Assembly: GCA_023388035.1 (NCBI GenBank)
Contig: JAEWGY010000029.1
Span: forward strand, 1-26,281
DNA from: Bacillota bacterium
GTDB lineage: Bacteria; Bacillota_I; Bacilli_A; Erysipelotrichales; Erysipelotrichaceae
Length of the DNA: 26,281 nt
Direction of reading: 5' to 3'
Position numbers and translations under genes: made by a program. This document shows positions 15,501-23,799 of the stretch, piece by piece (position 1 is the first letter of the stretch; every line of letters begins with the position of its first letter). The notes below the pieces were generated by a model. The model saw nothing but the letters and a program-made list of their open reading frames with translations, was not told where the DNA came from and did no database searches.

Positions 15501-16691
15501 TTCCGTGATACAAAACAAGGACCTGAAGAAATGCTTAGAGATGTTCCTAATGCATCTGACAGCATTAAGCGACATTTAGATTCAAGAGGTATTGCAGCGA
15601 TTGGATCAGAGGTTAAAGAAGGAGATATTCTAGTTGGTAGAGTTACTCCTAAGGGTGTTGTTGAAAATAATCAGATTGATCGTTTAATGGCTGCTATATT
15701 CCAAACTAAGGGTAGTGATGTTAAGGATAATTCACTACGTGTGCCTCATGGTGGTTCAGGTATCGTTCAGGATGTTAGAATCTTCCGTAGCAATGAAGGA
15801 TATGATTTACCTCCAGGCGTTAATACCGTGGTTAAGGTCTTTATCGCTCAGAAAAGAAAGATTTCTGAAGGTGATAAGATGGCTGGTCGACATGGTAATA
15901 AAGGGGTTATCTCAAAGATTCTACCAGTAGAAGATATGCCATTTATGGAAGATGGTACGCCAATTGATATTATGCTTAATCCATTCGGTGTTCCTTCTCG
16001 TATGAACATAGGTCAGGTACTTGAAATTCATTTAGGAATGGCTGCTAAGAAATTAGGAATTAAATTTGCAACACCAGTCTTTGATGGTGTTAATAATGAA
16101 GAATTAAAAGAAATTATGGAAGAAGCTAAAGTTAGTCCAGATGGTAAGGTTAAACTTATTGACGGCCGTACTGGTGAAACCTATGATGAAAGAATATCGG
16201 TAGGTGTAATGTATATGATTAAATTAGCTCACATGGTTGATGATAAATTACATGCAAGATCAACAGGTCCATATTCATTAGTAACTCAACAACCTTTGGG
16301 TGGTAAGGCTCAAAATGGTGGACAAAGATTTGGTGAAATGGAAGTTTGGGCACTAGAAGCTTATGGTGCATCAAATATCCTAGAAGAAATGCTTACAATT
16401 AAATCAGATGATAGAGATGGACGTAATAATACCTTAAAAGCAATTAAGACTGGTGATGATATACCAGTTCCTGGTTTACCAGCATCATTTAAGGTGTTAA
16501 GAAAAGAAGTTCAGGCTTTAGCTATTGATTTAAAAATGATCGATGAAGATGAAAATGAAATTGAAATCGATAAATTTGCGAAAAAACAAAATACATCAAA
16601 TTCTTATGTAAATAATGAAGAAGATGATGATAGCTATGATATTACAGATTATTATGATACTTTATTAGTTGATAGTAAGGAGGGTGAATAG
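12582..16691 (+). CDS. rpoB: DNA-directed RNA polymerase subunit beta
   Basis: The 1369-aa beta subunit of RNA polymerase. Clear landmarks are the fork loop/rifampicin region SSQLSQFMDQQNPLAEL (650-666), the following KRRISALGPGGL, GRICPIETPEGQNIGL, KRKISEGDKMAGRHGNKGVI and the C-terminal clamp segment GGKAQNGGQRFGEMEVWALEA. It is about 175 residues longer than the Bacillus protein. Most of the extra length lies at about 339-585, between KAGRFKLNRKL and DDIDELSNRR, where one module seems to be present in three diverged copies. The residue matching E. coli His526 is Asn668, which predicts poor rifampicin binding. The C-terminus is an acidic tail. A weakly matching AAAGGCGG (12564-12571) precedes the ATG, with a 3-codon open frame overlapping the start. 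rpoC follows with no gap. Confidence 0.98.
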   Translation: MKKKKYNEIITLNNAYRRDYSKVSGSLELPNLIEVQTDSFKWFIEEGIKEVFEEIFPIKSNKEDYELKFIDFEFANPQYSVNQCLVRERSYSARLHLNMVLHIISRDTGEIIEKAERVFLGDMPIMTPNGSFVINGAERVVVSQILRSPGAYFSVKNDKTTNKDSIESQIIPSRGTWLELTTKESSKKNDNVPVIYTAIDRKPDIFASILLKAIGFSFDHENTDDPKDTSRMKRFLNFIGKEYNEDYDTNEDSYISIYKLLTAAYFGNYDELLNSFSYDKIDSTRKAVLAIQSNQKKDDVITIDGAYNLINAKFFDYKKYDLAKAGRFKLNRKLSIIDRLENNILREDLYDFNNKILIKKDTLISKKEREILKEQLSKGANIEAFPMNNIFSDPSKVIVDTKDQMALVNRVLACDIELDDVDYLKGQVINKEDVAKIAKNLKQVSVYGGIVAKEIVLTTENINLVLDYGQRLFSLSRIVDVESNDDILDENEELLIPTYAKKDHFLLSNDHEKLLHKLVKEGRKIKVYLVGSAQQVVRMSANKSDHIISIIGNDPLLNKTAITISDIYAYFNYHCSLSDNVGNSDDIDELSNRRVRTVGELLQNQFRIGLTRLEKGIKDKMSTIEADKASPKTLINVKPLTSAISEFFNSSQLSQFMDQQNPLAELTNKRRISALGPGGLTRERAGFEVRDIHNSHYGRICPIETPEGQNIGLITNLTTYGKINRYGFIETPYRKVDKDFKVSDEVIYLSADEEADYIIAQANEVINGKIVNDIVVARKAGETVSVSKEEVDLVDVSPKQIVSVAAACIPFLENDDASRTLMGANMQRQAVPLLRPNSPYVGTGIEAKIASDSGAGIIANEDGIATYVDGRKIIVSDKEGKEHVYELEKFRRSNAGTCINQRPIVKSGQSITKGMMLADGPSMQQGELALGQNVTIAFMTWHGYNYEDAIIISERMVKDDVYTSIHIDEYSVEFRDTKQGPEEMLRDVPNASDSIKRHLDSRGIAAIGSEVKEGDILVGRVTPKGVVENNQIDRLMAAIFQTKGSDVKDNSLRVPHGGSGIVQDVRIFRSNEGYDLPPGVNTVVKVFIAQKRKISEGDKMAGRHGNKGVISKILPVEDMPFMEDGTPIDIMLNPFGVPSRMNIGQVLEIHLGMAAKKLGIKFATPVFDGVNNEELKEIMEEAKVSPDGKVKLIDGRTGETYDERISVGVMYMIKLAHMVDDKLHARSTGPYSLVTQQPLGGKAQNGGQRFGEMEVWALEAYGASNILEEMLTIKSDDRDGRNNTLKAIKTGDDIPVPGLPASFKVLRKEVQALAIDLKMIDEDENEIEIDKFAKKQNTSNSYVNNEEDDDSYDITDYYDTLLVDSKEGE

Positions 16692-19600
16692 ATGGATAAG
16701 AAATCAAAAAAAATTAAAGCTGTTCAAATCGGTCTAGCATCCCCTGAGCGTATTCTTGAATGGTCTTTTGGTGAAGTTTTATCACCTGAAACACTTAATT
16801 ATCGTTCACAAAAACCAGTTCCTGGAGGACTCTTTTGTGAAAGAATTTTCGGACCAGAAAAAGATGGTCAATGTTATTGTGAAAAGTATAAAAAATCTAA
16901 TCTAAAAGGGATAAAATGTGATAATTGCGGCGTTGAATTAATCTCTAAGGATTCACGTCGTGAAAGAATGGGTCATATTGAATTAGCAGCACCAGTTTCT
17001 CATATTTGGTATTTAAAAGGACAACCTTCAATTCTTTCTGTTCTATTAGATATACCACTTAAAAATCTTGAAGAAATAATTTATTTTGTTGCGTGGATTG
17101 TTACTGATCCAATGAATTCTAATTTACCCTACAAAACAGTTTTAAGTGAACAACAACATCGAGAAGATAGTTCTAACTTCTATACTAATCCTGATTCACG
17201 TTATGTAGCAATGACAGGTGCTAAGGCGATTAAAACACTGTTAGAACAAATCGATTGTAAAGCAGAGCGTAGTAAAATTGAAGAAGAACTAGAAAAAGCT
17301 AGTGGGGATAAACGTAAAAAATTAATTAAACGTTTAGAAATCGTAAATGCTTTTATTGATTCAAATAATAAGCCTGAATGGTTAATTCTTACAAGATTAC
17401 CAGTTTTACCTCCACAACTACGCCCGATGTTACCTTTAGATGGTGGACGTTTTGCTACTAGTGATTTAAATGATCTATATCGTCGTATTATCACTCGTAA
17501 TAATCGTTTAAAGGATTTGATTGATAAAGATTCACCTGATTTAATTATCAGAAATGAGATGCGTATGCTTCAGGAAGCAGTGGATACTTTAATTGATAAT
17601 GGTAGACGTTCTAATCCAATTAAAGCAAGCTCATCAAGTAGACCATTAAAATCTTTATCTCATGCCTTAAAGGGTAAAGGTGGACGCTTTAGACAAAATT
17701 TATTAGGTAAACGTGTCGATTACTCAGCACGTTCAGTTATTACTGTAGGACCTGAATTAAAACTTTATGAATGTGGTATTCCTAAAGAGATGGCTAAGAT
17801 ATTATATCGTCATTTCTTAATTCGTGAATTACACATTAGAGGTTATGCGAATAGTTTAAAAGCATGTGAGTTATTACTAGAGAAAGATAATCCTGAATTC
17901 TATTCAATTCTACAAGAAATAATGGATGATCATCCAGTATTATTAAACCGTGCTCCTACACTACACCGTCTTGGTATTCAGGCTTTTATTCCTAAGCTTG
18001 TTAATGGTAAAGCAATTAGACTTCACCCTCTAACATGTACTGCCTTTAATGCAGACTTTGATGGTGACCAGATGGCTGTTCATTTACCTTTAAGCGAAAA
18101 AGCAAGAGCTGAAGCCATGGTTTTAATGCTTGGTTCTCATAATATTTTAGGTCCTAAAGATGGTAAACCAATCGTTACTCCATCTCAGGATATGATTCTT
18201 GGTAATTTCTACCTAAATATGGAGGAAACTGCTGAAGAATTCTATGATAAAGCTAAGCAATTAGAAGCGATAGGTGATTATAATGCTGCTAAAATGTGGC
18301 GTAGCTTTGGTGATCATGAAGGTCATGTTTATCGTGATTTTGATGAGGCGATGCTCGCTTATAATAATAAGCAAATTCATTTACACACTAGAATAGCAAT
18401 CAGAGCTAATAGTCTTAATAAAGACTTTACTGAAAAACAAAAAGAAGGATACATCCTAACTACTGTTGGAAAATTAATTTTTAATTCTAAATTCCCAAGT
18501 GATTTCCCATATATTAGTTATGTGGATAAGGAAAAGAAAAATCTTGTTACAACGGATGAGAATATCTTTATCCCTAAGGGTGTTAATATTAAAGAGGAAA
18601 TTAAAAAACGTAAACCTTGTGCTGAATTAACAAAGGATTCATTATCAGATGTCATCGCTGCTGTTTATAATAAGTATGAAAAGAATAGTAGTAGTGAATC
18701 TAATTTAGAAACTACTTCTAAAATCCTTGATGAAATTAAGGATTTAGGATTCTATTATTCAACAATAGCGGGAATTACGGTATCATTATCAGATATTAAT
18801 GTTGCACCGAATAAGCATAAATATGTATCTAAGACTAAGGCTGAAGCTGATAAGATCCAATATTATTTAAAACGTGGTTTAATCACATTACCAGAATGGG
18901 AAAAATTATTCTCTGATCTATGGAATAAAACAAAAGATGAGATCGGTGATGAGGTTATGAGTAACTTCCCACGTAAATCACCTATTAATATGATGGCTGT
19001 TTCTAAGGCACGTGGTAATAAATCACACTTTACACAGCTAGCAGGGATGCGTGGATTAATGGCAAGACCTACTCAGTCTAAATCGAATAAAGAATATCAA
19101 CCTAAGATTATTGAGGTTCCTATTTATTCAAGTTTCCGTGAAGGTTTAAATGTTTCAGAATTCTTTATTTCAACCCACGGTGTGCGTAAGGGATTAACTG
19201 ATACAGCGTTAAAAACTGCAGAATCAGGATATCTAACAAGAAGATTAGTAGATGCTTCACAACAAGTATTTATTAAAGAATATGATTGTGAAACAGATAG
19301 GGATTATATTGTAGAAGATATTGTAGATACTAAGAGTAATAGCATTATTGAACCTTTATATAGTAGAATTGTAGGACGTTATGCTAAGGCTGATGTTATT
19401 CATCCAAAAGAGAAATATGTTATTGTAAGTGAGGATGAGTATATCAGTGAAGATAAGGCTAAGGAAATCATAGCTGCAGGCATTAAACAAGTAAATATTC
19501 GTAATGTCTTCACTTGTATTTCACCTAATGGTATTTGTGCGAAGTGCTATGGTAAAAATATGGCTACTGGTAAACTTGTTGAAGTTGGTGAAGCTGTAGG

Positions 19601-20528
19601 TATTATGGCAGCTCAATCAATAGGTGAACCAGGTACTCAGTTAACAATGAGAACCTTCCATACTGGAGGGGTAGCTTCAGCTGAAGGTGATATCACTCAA
19701 GGTTTACCTCGTATTGAAGAATTATTTGAAGCTAGAAGACCTAAAGGGGCAGCAGTTATCTCTAAAATAGATGGTACAATTACTAGCATTCATAAAGCTG
19801 AAAATGCTACAGATACAATTATTACAATCACTAATGAAACTGAAAGTATTGATCATAAGTTGAATTTAAGTCAAGCTTTAAGAGATGGCATTAATGAAGG
19901 TGCTAAAGTTAAGGCTGGTGATAAACTTTGTGAAGGTAATATTGATCCTAAAGCTCTATTACAAGTAGCAGGTGTTAGAGCTGCACAAAATTATATTCTT
20001 AAAGAAGTTAAACGAGTATATAGTTTACAAGGTATTGATTTATCAGATAAGCATGTTGAAATTATTATTAGCCAGATGTTACGTAAGATTGTGATTACTG
20101 ATGCTGGTGATACAAATTTAATAATCGGTCAAACAATGTCACTTTCAAGAGTAACTAATATCAATAAAGGAATGCTAATGGAAGGGAAGGCTCCTGCTAA
20201 ATTCTCAGCTATCATGTTTGGTATTACCAAATCAGCGGCTGAAACTGATTCTTTCCTATCAGCAGCAAGTTTCCAAGAAACTACAAAAGCTCTTACTAAT
20301 GCAGCAATATTTAATAAGACTGATTATCTTGAAGGTCTTAAAGAAAATGTTATTCTTGGTAAGAAAATTCCTTCAGGAACTGGTTGTGATAACGAAAGAG
20401 AAAGTACTAGAGAAATTAATGAACTCGCAAGTACTTATCGTCAAAAACGAATTGAAGAGAATGAAAGCTTAAAAGAAGGTGAAGCAACACCTGATTTTAG
20501 ACTAAGTGATTTTGATTCTAACGATTAA
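16692..20528 (+). CDS. rpoC: DNA-directed RNA polymerase subunit beta'
   Basis: The 1278-aa catalytic beta' subunit. The N-terminal zinc site is Cys61, Cys63, Cys76 and Cys79. The active-site motif NADFDGDQ spans 453-460 with the three Mg-binding aspartates (455, 457, 459). The second zinc site is Cys866, Cys942, Cys949 and Cys952 (CISPNGICAKC). MMAVSKARGNKSHFTQLAGMRG and the trigger-loop region STHGVRKGLTDTALKTA are intact, as is AAQSIGEPGTQLTMRTFHTGG. The start directly abuts the rpoB stop (TAG then ATG) and has a strong AAGGAGG (16678-16684), so translation of the two subunits is coupled. It ends before a terminator, closing the rplJ-rpoC operon. Confidence 0.98.
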   Translation: MDKKSKKIKAVQIGLASPERILEWSFGEVLSPETLNYRSQKPVPGGLFCERIFGPEKDGQCYCEKYKKSNLKGIKCDNCGVELISKDSRRERMGHIELAAPVSHIWYLKGQPSILSVLLDIPLKNLEEIIYFVAWIVTDPMNSNLPYKTVLSEQQHREDSSNFYTNPDSRYVAMTGAKAIKTLLEQIDCKAERSKIEEELEKASGDKRKKLIKRLEIVNAFIDSNNKPEWLILTRLPVLPPQLRPMLPLDGGRFATSDLNDLYRRIITRNNRLKDLIDKDSPDLIIRNEMRMLQEAVDTLIDNGRRSNPIKASSSSRPLKSLSHALKGKGGRFRQNLLGKRVDYSARSVITVGPELKLYECGIPKEMAKILYRHFLIRELHIRGYANSLKACELLLEKDNPEFYSILQEIMDDHPVLLNRAPTLHRLGIQAFIPKLVNGKAIRLHPLTCTAFNADFDGDQMAVHLPLSEKARAEAMVLMLGSHNILGPKDGKPIVTPSQDMILGNFYLNMEETAEEFYDKAKQLEAIGDYNAAKMWRSFGDHEGHVYRDFDEAMLAYNNKQIHLHTRIAIRANSLNKDFTEKQKEGYILTTVGKLIFNSKFPSDFPYISYVDKEKKNLVTTDENIFIPKGVNIKEEIKKRKPCAELTKDSLSDVIAAVYNKYEKNSSSESNLETTSKILDEIKDLGFYYSTIAGITVSLSDINVAPNKHKYVSKTKAEADKIQYYLKRGLITLPEWEKLFSDLWNKTKDEIGDEVMSNFPRKSPINMMAVSKARGNKSHFTQLAGMRGLMARPTQSKSNKEYQPKIIEVPIYSSFREGLNVSEFFISTHGVRKGLTDTALKTAESGYLTRRLVDASQQVFIKEYDCETDRDYIVEDIVDTKSNSIIEPLYSRIVGRYAKADVIHPKEKYVIVSEDEYISEDKAKEIIAAGIKQVNIRNVFTCISPNGICAKCYGKNMATGKLVEVGEAVGIMAAQSIGEPGTQLTMRTFHTGGVASAEGDITQGLPRIEELFEARRPKGAAVISKIDGTITSIHKAENATDTIITITNETESIDHKLNLSQALRDGINEGAKVKAGDKLCEGNIDPKALLQVAGVRAAQNYILKEVKRVYSLQGIDLSDKHVEIIISQMLRKIVITDAGDTNLIIGQTMSLSRVTNINKGMLMEGKAPAKFSAIMFGITKSAAETDSFLSAASFQETTKALTNAAIFNKTDYLEGLKENVILGKKIPSGTGCDNERESTREINELASTYRQKRIEENESLKEGEATPDFRLSDFDSND

Positions 20529-20532
20529 GATT

Positions 20533-20557
20533 AACTCCGTCTAGGAGTTTTTCTTTT
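20533..20557 (+). terminator. Terminator of the rplJL-ybxB-rpoBC operon
   Basis: A short G+C-containing stem AACTCC/GGAGTT (20533-20538 with 20544-20549) around a 5-base loop, followed by a T-rich run to 20557. It begins 4 bases after the rpoC stop codon. Confidence 0.85.
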
Positions 20558-20562
20558 GATTA

Positions 20563-20571
20563 TGTTATAAT
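20563..20571 (+). promoter_or_regulatory. Extended -10 promoter giving a probable leaderless nudF operon mRNA
   Basis: TGTTATAAT is a TGN-TATAAT extended -10 element (TATAAT at 20566-20571). Six bases later, 20578 is the A of the nudF ATG, so the predicted transcription start is the start codon. No convincing -35 is present and there is no ribosome binding site between -10 and ATG. The element sits directly behind the rpoC terminator. Confidence 0.65.
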
Positions 20572-20577
20572 TTTTAC

Positions 20578-21114
20578 ATGGAAAAGTTTGTGAATAGAGA
20601 AAATATTTATAATGGTAAAGTTATAAATGTTGTCAAAGATGAAATCTTAATTAATGACAGTCAAAAGTCATATCGCGAAGTTGTTTTACATAATGGAGGA
20701 GCATGTATTGCTTTAAAAAATAAGGAAGGAAAATATTTATTAGTTAAACAATATCGCTATGCCCAACAAGACTATATGTATGAGTTTTGTGCTGGTAAAT
20801 TAGAAAAAGATGAAGATCCACTAGAAGCTATTAAAAGAGAAGCGATTGAAGAAACAGGTTATGAGGCTAAAAATATCAAACAATATCCTTTTATGGCACC
20901 TACTTGTGGCTATTGTGCTGAGAAAATTTATTTATTTAGCGGCGAGGTTGATGCTTTTAAGGGTCAGAAATTTGATGATGATGAAAATGTTGAAATTGTG
21001 GAATTAAGTTTAAAGGAAATTGTTGAAATGATTGATGATGGTCGTATCTATGATGCGAAAACGATTTGTATTGTTTATCACTTATTAAAGGAGGAATTAA
21101 ATGGTAAGTATTAA
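20578..21114 (+). CDS. nudF: NUDIX hydrolase, ADP-ribose pyrophosphatase type
   Basis: A 178-aa NUDIX enzyme that most likely cleaves ADP-ribose or related nucleoside diphosphate sugars to AMP and sugar phosphate. The NUDIX box G-x5-E-x7-REAIEETGY spans 73-95 and its Mg-binding glutamates are intact. The preceding ADPRase signature reads YEFCAGKLE where Pro is usual before Ala-Gly (here Cys71). The N-terminal NGKVINVVKDEI and the VVLHNGGACIA strand fit the ADPRase subfamily. The ATG is the first in a six-gene chain and has no ribosome binding site; translation probably starts on a leaderless message. It overlaps queT by 14 bases. Confidence 0.9.
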   Translation: MEKFVNRENIYNGKVINVVKDEILINDSQKSYREVVLHNGGACIALKNKEGKYLLVKQYRYAQQDYMYEFCAGKLEKDEDPLEAIKREAIEETGYEAKNIKQYPFMAPTCGYCAEKIYLFSGEVDAFKGQKFDDDENVEIVELSLKEIVEMIDDGRIYDAKTICIVYHLLKEELNGKY

Positions 21115-21619
21115 AAGAATTGTATTTGGAGCGCTAATCGCTGCTTTATATGTAGCAATGTCAGTATCAATTGCAGATTTCTCATACGGACCGATACAGT
21201 TCCGCTATGCTGAAATTTTAAGTGTCTTCTGTTTATTTTCTAGTTTTTATATTATGCCACTTACATTAGGTTGTTTTCTAGCGAATCTAATTGGTGTTTT
21301 AAGTGGCATAAATGAATTAGGAATAATGGATGCTTTATTCGGTCCAATTGCAACCTTAATATCATGTATTTTAATCTTTAAACTACGTAATAATAAAATT
21401 TATAGTTTACCTATCCTAGCCTTATTAATGCCAGCTATCATTAATGCGATTATTATCGGTTTAGAATTAGCGATAGTCTTTGGTGGAAAGGATCAATTAC
21501 TTAATTCATTTATGATCTTTGGTTCACAGGTATTTTTATCAGAATTTATCATTTGTACGATATTAGGCATTCTAGCGTTAAAGCCTTTTAAAATAATACA
21601 TAATCGGATAATGCTATGA
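21101..21619 (+). CDS. queT: QueT-type ECF transporter S component (queuosine precursor uptake)
   Basis: A 172-aa membrane protein with about five or six helices. GPIQFRYAEILSVF and the LGCFLANLIG / MDALFGPIATLIS stretches are characteristic of the QueT family, predicted S components for queuosine precursors such as preQ1 or queuine. Helix 1 contains AxxxA (Ala15-Leu-Tyr-Val-Ala19), the usual docking motif for EcfT. A strong AAAGGAGG lies just before the ATG, inside the end of nudF, so it is well translated despite the 14-base overlap. No preQ1 riboswitch is visible because the gene is internal to an operon. The EcfAA'T module must be encoded elsewhere. Confidence 0.9.
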   Translation: MVSIKRIVFGALIAALYVAMSVSIADFSYGPIQFRYAEILSVFCLFSSFYIMPLTLGCFLANLIGVLSGINELGIMDALFGPIATLISCILIFKLRNNKIYSLPILALLMPAIINAIIIGLELAIVFGGKDQLLNSFMIFGSQVFLSEFIICTILGILALKPFKIIHNRIML

Positions 21620-22236
21620 AAGGTTTATTCATAACACTTGAAGGTGGTGATGGCTCTGGTAAATCAACCATTGCAAGAATGCTTAAAGAACATTATTCAA
21701 ATTATGAAATAATCCATACTAGAGAGCCAGGAGGATCAGTTATTGCTGAAAAGATAAGAGCACTAATATTAGATCCTGATAATAAGGTACTTGATCCTAA
21801 ATGTGAGGCTTTATTATATGCAGCTAGTAGAAGACAGCATATCGTTGATACAATTATCCCCGCTCTAAGAAAAGGTGCTATTATTATTTGTGAACGCTTT
21901 TTAGATTCTTCTTTAGCTTATCAAGGTTTTGGTCGTGAATTAGGATTTGAAGAGATCTTAAATATTAATTTATTTGCAATCGAAAATATTATGCCTGATA
22001 TTACCATTTATCTTGATGTTGATAGTAAATTAGGATTAGAAAGGATTGAGAATCGATTAAATAAAGATCGCCTTGATTTAGAAACTAGTGATTTTCATAA
22101 AAGAACCCAGGAAGGTTATAAATTCATTAATGAATATTTTAAAAATCGCATTCATATTATTGATGCGAATAAAAATATAAATGAAGTTTTTAATGATATT
22201 AAAGCAATTGTAGACAATTTTTTGAAAAGAAAATGA
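21616..22236 (+). CDS. tmk: Thymidylate kinase
   Basis: A 206-aa dTMP kinase that makes dTDP for DNA synthesis. The P-loop GGDGSGKST spans 10-18, TREPGGS follows at the nucleotide-monophosphate site, and the LID region contains NKDRLDLETSDFHKRTQEGY. The Asp-Arg pair usual in CDRF(I/L)DSS(L)AYQG appears here as Glu93-Arg94 in ICERFLDSSLAYQG, a conservative change. The start overlaps the queT stop as ATGA. tmk before holB and ricT is a Bacillus-type order, but the yaaQ and yaaR genes often lying between them are absent. Confidence 0.96.
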   Translation: MKGLFITLEGGDGSGKSTIARMLKEHYSNYEIIHTREPGGSVIAEKIRALILDPDNKVLDPKCEALLYAASRRQHIVDTIIPALRKGAIIICERFLDSSLAYQGFGRELGFEEILNINLFAIENIMPDITIYLDVDSKLGLERIENRLNKDRLDLETSDFHKRTQEGYKFINEYFKNRIHIIDANKNINEVFNDIKAIVDNFLKRK

Positions 22237-22988
22237 TACAAACAGAAATAATCAATAAACTTATTAGTGATGGTAAAAAGAATCAAAATTTACTTTTTAC
22301 TGGTGAATCATTAGCGGAATTGCTTGATATTGCTAGGGAAGTGGCTTTTAAAATTTTAAGTCATGATCAAAAAATAAGCATTGATCGTATTGTAAATAAG
22401 TATGAAAACCATAATCTTAGTAATTTATTTCTAATCGATGGTCAAAAAGAAAAGATTAAGCAGGAACAGATAAAACAAATACTTGAAAAACTAGCTTATA
22501 GTAATAGTAGTTTAAAAGTATTAATCTTGCATAATTTTAAAAATGCTAGTTCAAAAGTACATAATATGTTACTAAAGTATCTAGAGGAAAGAAATAATAA
22601 TCTAACAATTATTATTACCGCTTTAAATAGTAATGAATTATTAGAAACTATTAAGAGTCGTAGTATTGAATTTAATTTTAGACAAAAGGAAGCTAAAGAA
22701 TTTGAGGATGATCCTTATCTTGAAAGTTTATTTAAAAAGGATTATTACGAAAATTTTTATTTAAAACTATATCCCTTGCTAAGAGAAATGGACTTAGTAA
22801 AGGCGAATGATTTTGTTAAGGGATTATTACAAGAAGCTTTTAATAGGGCTAAAATTGATTGTAATATTGAGTTAATGAATATTTTCAACAAGTATTTAAA
22901 ACGATTAGGTAATAATGTTGATTTAAGAATGTTATTAGATGGACTATTATTTGAGGTAGATAAGTTATATAATATTAATGATGAATGA
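22233..22988 (+). CDS. holB: DNA polymerase III delta' subunit (degenerate clamp-loader ATPase fold)
   Basis: A 251-aa protein in the standard holB position. In the clamp loader, delta' is the rigid, non-hydrolysing subunit. The first strand LLFTGES corresponds to the Walker A region but lacks Gly-Lys-Thr/Ser. IKQEQIKQILEKLAY and VLILHNFKNASSKVHNMLLKYLEE match the delta' RecA-like core (usual form: lI-x-aekmn-x-aaaNaLLKtLEEP), and LLETIKSRSIEF carries the SR(C/S) motif. The zinc-finger cysteines found in many delta' proteins are missing, and the protein is shorter than the usual 320 or so residues. It starts as ATGA on the tmk stop, with no strong ribosome binding site. Confidence 0.85.
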   Translation: MIQTEIINKLISDGKKNQNLLFTGESLAELLDIAREVAFKILSHDQKISIDRIVNKYENHNLSNLFLIDGQKEKIKQEQIKQILEKLAYSNSSLKVLILHNFKNASSKVHNMLLKYLEERNNNLTIIITALNSNELLETIKSRSIEFNFRQKEAKEFEDDPYLESLFKKDYYENFYLKLYPLLREMDLVKANDFVKGLLQEAFNRAKIDCNIELMNIFNKYLKRLGNNVDLRMLLDGLLFEVDKLYNINDE

Positions 22989-23799
22989 GTATGTAAAGGT
23001 AAAATTCCCTTCTAGTACAAATCGTGAATATATCTTTAAGAATAGTATCGATAATCTTAAAGTAGGTGATTATGTAATAGTTGATAATGAAAGAGGATTA
23101 GACTTAGTACAAATTACAGGATTCACTCAAAAGGGAAATGATGAAACGGAACATAAGGATGTTTTAAGATTAGCATCCAATGAAGATATCAATACTTATT
23201 ATGATAATGTTGAGTTAGCACGTAAAGCTAAGCAGTTTTGTCAAGAAAAGGCAGATTCCTTAGGTTTAGATATGCATGTTATTAAGGCGGAGTATAATCT
23301 AGTAAAAACAGCTTTATTCTTCACTTATATTTCAAGTGCTAGAGTTGATTTTAGGGATTTACTTAAAATTCTCACTGCCAATTTTAAAGCTAGAATTGAT
23401 TTAAGGCAGATCGGATCACGTGATAGAGCTAAAATCAAAGGTGGACTTGGTGTATGTGGTCAGGAATTATGTTGTTCACGCTATATGAAAGAGTTTGAAA
23501 TTATTAGTGTTAATATGGCTAAAAATCAACTGCTTGCAATTAATTCTAATAAATTATTAGGTCAGTGTGATAAGCTTAAATGCTGTTTACTATTTGAAAA
23601 TGAAGCCTATGTCGATCTAAGAAAAAATCTTCCAAGTATCGGTTCCTATGTCACTAATGAAGAAAATGTTTTTCGTTTAAGCTCGATGAATGTTTTAAAT
23701 CGTACATGTAAGATCGAAAATCGTGAAACTTCATTATTTTTGAGTATTGATGACTTATTAGCGAATTATCGCTTTATTAAAAATCCAAATGTCAAATAA
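22978..23799 (+). CDS. ricT: RicT/YaaT, PSP1-domain Fe-S protein of the RNase Y-associated complex
   Basis: A 273-aa PSP1 family protein. The signature GGLGVCGQELCCSRYMKEF and GQCDKLKCCLLFE place conserved cysteines at 160, 165, 166, 197, 202 and 203. In Bacillus the RicA-RicF-RicT (YmcA-YlbF-YaaT) complex binds Fe-S clusters and steers RNase Y mRNA processing; the partner genes are not in this window. The gene follows holB, as in Bacillus, with an 11-base overlap and tandem ATG codons (22978 and 22981); either could be the start. No ribosome binding site is evident, so coupling to holB is likely. yabA, often found next, is absent and rsmI follows directly. Confidence 0.93.
   Translation: MMNEYVKVKFPSSTNREYIFKNSIDNLKVGDYVIVDNERGLDLVQITGFTQKGNDETEHKDVLRLASNEDINTYYDNVELARKAKQFCQEKADSLGLDMHVIKAEYNLVKTALFFTYISSARVDFRDLLKILTANFKARIDLRQIGSRDRAKIKGGLGVCGQELCCSRYMKEFEIISVNMAKNQLLAINSNKLLGQCDKLKCCLLFENEAYVDLRKNLPSIGSYVTNEENVFRLSSMNVLNRTCKIENRETSLFLSIDDLLANYRFIKNPNVK

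Noticed and set aside
21070..21100. A preQ1 riboswitch controlling queT
   Set aside because: The gene starts inside nudF with a plain strong ribosome binding site; there is no leader space.
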